58,981 nt of DNA, from assembly GCF_019511525.1 (NCBI RefSeq), contig NZ_JAEUAT010000029.1:1-58981 (forward strand), read 5' to 3'. The first letter of the stretch is position 1. Every line of letters begins with the position of its first letter. This stretch comes from Rhizobium cauense. GTDB taxonomy: Bacteria > Pseudomonadota > Alphaproteobacteria > Rhizobiales > Rhizobiaceae. Below, one piece after another: positions 58,306-58,981 of this stretch. The notes under the pieces are model-generated. The model saw nothing but the letters and a program-made list of their open reading frames with translations. It had not been told where the DNA came from and did not search any database. The translations under genes and the position numbers were made by a program.

Positions 58306-58783
58306 GCGTCGCTCAGATTTCTGCACACCTACTGAAACGCGGTGCATGAGCATGAACTGCAGGTGCGAATTTGAGGATAGTGTTGGCCAACGTCGATATA
58401 ATCGAGCTCCGATAGATCGTCTTGTTGCGGCCTGAACCGTAAATCACGATATCGCGTCTTACGCTGGAACGCGGCGCGACCGTCAATCTACTGCGGATAC
58501 CGACGGACAGACAGCTTGGTCATCCTGTACCTGAGGGCTCGAAGCCTAACGAGTCGAGCGCGGGGACCTGCCATGGATCAACTTTCGAAAACCACCGCCT
58601 AACGAAGGCGGATTCCGCGACCGATGCAAAGCGCCGTGAGCGGTGCAGCAGCCGTGAATGGGTATCGAATTACCGACTAAGTGCTCCGAACGTTCCGCTT
58701 CGAAGACAGTCGTCAGCGACAAGTTCACATATGCGGACGGGCCGTACGTTGAAAGACAAAAGCCCCAACGACAGATGAGAAGT
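58306..58783. other. Stretch without a supported gene
   Basis: Behind the sigma factor gene. Open frames on both strands lack ribosome binding sites; one GGAAC at 58466 has no -10. Confidence 0.4.
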
Positions 58784-58808
58784 GGAACACTCCCTCAAAC
58801 GGGGCGTT
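58784..58808 (+). promoter_or_regulatory. EcfG-type promoter (GGAAC-N16-CGTT) before an IS-interrupted gene
   Basis: Exact consensus: -35 at 58784-58788, -10 at 58805-58808, 26 bases before an ATG at 58834. Confidence 0.8.
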
Positions 58809-58833
58809 ACTGCGCAACGAAACGGAGTTCAAT

Positions 58834-58857
58834 ATGAGTACGCACCTCGATCCCTGA
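58834..58857 (+). pseudogene. Start of a small stress gene cut off by an insertion sequence
   Basis: ATG AGT ACG CAC CTC GAT CCC then TGA: seven codons with GGAG 6 bases upstream and a consensus promoter. The TGA coincides with the first bases of an IS3-like left end, so the original gene appears interrupted after codon 7. Confidence 0.5.
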
Positions 58858-58981
58858 ACTGCACCCCAATTCGACCGGACACTCAGCATAAGCAGGAAGG
58901 CTCAAGCACAGGCTTGAGGATAGGCTTATGTCTAACGAGTTTCGACAGGTTGATCTGATGATCGGTGACGTCAGGCGGCGA
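58855..58981 (+). mobile_element. IS3-like insertion sequence, left end (cut by window edge)
   Basis: TGAACTGCACCCCAATTCGA followed closely by GGACACT is typical of the left terminus of IS3-family elements, whose ends begin TG. An OrfA-like frame starts 70 bases inside. The other end and the target duplication are outside the window. Confidence 0.6.
58928..58981 (+). CDS. IS3-family OrfA-like protein, N-terminal fragment
   Basis: MSNEFRQVDLMIGDVRRR runs off the window. A start of this kind with a following arginine cluster is seen in OrfA of the IS2 group of IS3 elements. GAGG lies before the ATG. Eighteen codons only, so the assignment leans on the neighbouring IS-like end. Confidence 0.5.
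   Translation, partial: MSNEFRQVDLMIGDVRRR

Noticed and set aside
1..58981. tRNA, rRNA, CRISPR array or plasmid replication genes
   Set aside because: None seen on either strand. RepABC, partition or conjugation genes are also absent, so the plasmid location is an inference from gene content only.

Overview
The window reads as an accessory replicon (plasmid-like) segment from an alphaproteobacterium of the Rhizobiales, most likely Rhizobiaceae. The evidence is the gene content: a plasmid-type groESL copy, small heat-shock genes behind a ROSE-like RNA thermometer, an HWE-family histidine kinase, DUF982, DUF6894, DUF2934 and Usg proteins, and an EcfG-type sigma factor. It holds no rRNA, tRNA or core housekeeping genes. 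Both ends run into insertion sequences: an IS5-like transposase start at the left and an IS3-like left end at the right.

Layout. (1) 0.8-9.8 kb, minus strand: HtrA/DegQ protease, two Hsp20 chaperones, a glycogen-debranching-type enzyme with a GT4 glycosyltransferase, two small unknown genes, and groES-groEL, where groEL carries a one-base frameshift. (2) 9.8-16 kb: usg, then a decayed zone with a duplicated and frameshifted NUDIX gene, an ISKra4-type transposase remnant and a PAS-domain remnant; within it lie three tandem sRNA-like transcription units. (3) 16-28 kb: alpha/beta hydrolase, cysteine hydrolase, alcohol dehydrogenase/SDR pair, ClpP-like protein, Gly/Gln repeat protein, PRC-barrel protein, DUF6894 proteins, GFA-family protein and a large KatE-type catalase. 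(4) 28-36 kb: membrane and envelope proteins (DUF454, DUF3618, holin-like, 'nutrient deprivation-induced', DUF808, CNNM/CBS). (5) 36-47.5 kb: a degenerate receiver protein and HWE kinase, DUF763, DUF4142, DUF982, SDR, the TIGR02587/TIGR02588 pair, MgtC-like protein and topoisomerase IB. (6) 47.5-59 kb: small stress-type proteins, a proline-rich miniprotein/SemiSWEET/sialidase-fold operon, a fourth sRNA-like unit, DUF72, a YciE-type ferritin-like protein, SDR and an EcfG-type sigma factor.

How it fits together. Reading both strands by eye I find 26 matches to GGAAC-N16-NGTT, the promoter form used by EcfG/RpoE2, the alphaproteobacterial general stress response sigma factor. About two are expected by chance for those eight fixed bases on two strands of 59 kb. 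All point into a gene or a terminator-bounded non-coding unit, and in most the -10 lies 22-44 bp before the start codon. Two further N17 sites and a distinct GGAAC-N16-CATT class (five sites, including those of the catalase and of the sigma factor itself) follow the same geometry. I therefore interpret most of the window as a general-stress-response island: a sigma factor, a candidate sensory pair, and a dispersed regulon of protectants, membrane proteins, very small proteins and four candidate sRNAs. The anti-sigma factor NepR and the response regulator PhyR are not in the window.

Several single-base indels in or near base runs (groEL, the NUDIX gene and a small gene at 12.5 kb) could be real decay or sequencing error. 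All functional calls rest on family recognition from sequence; no database search was run.
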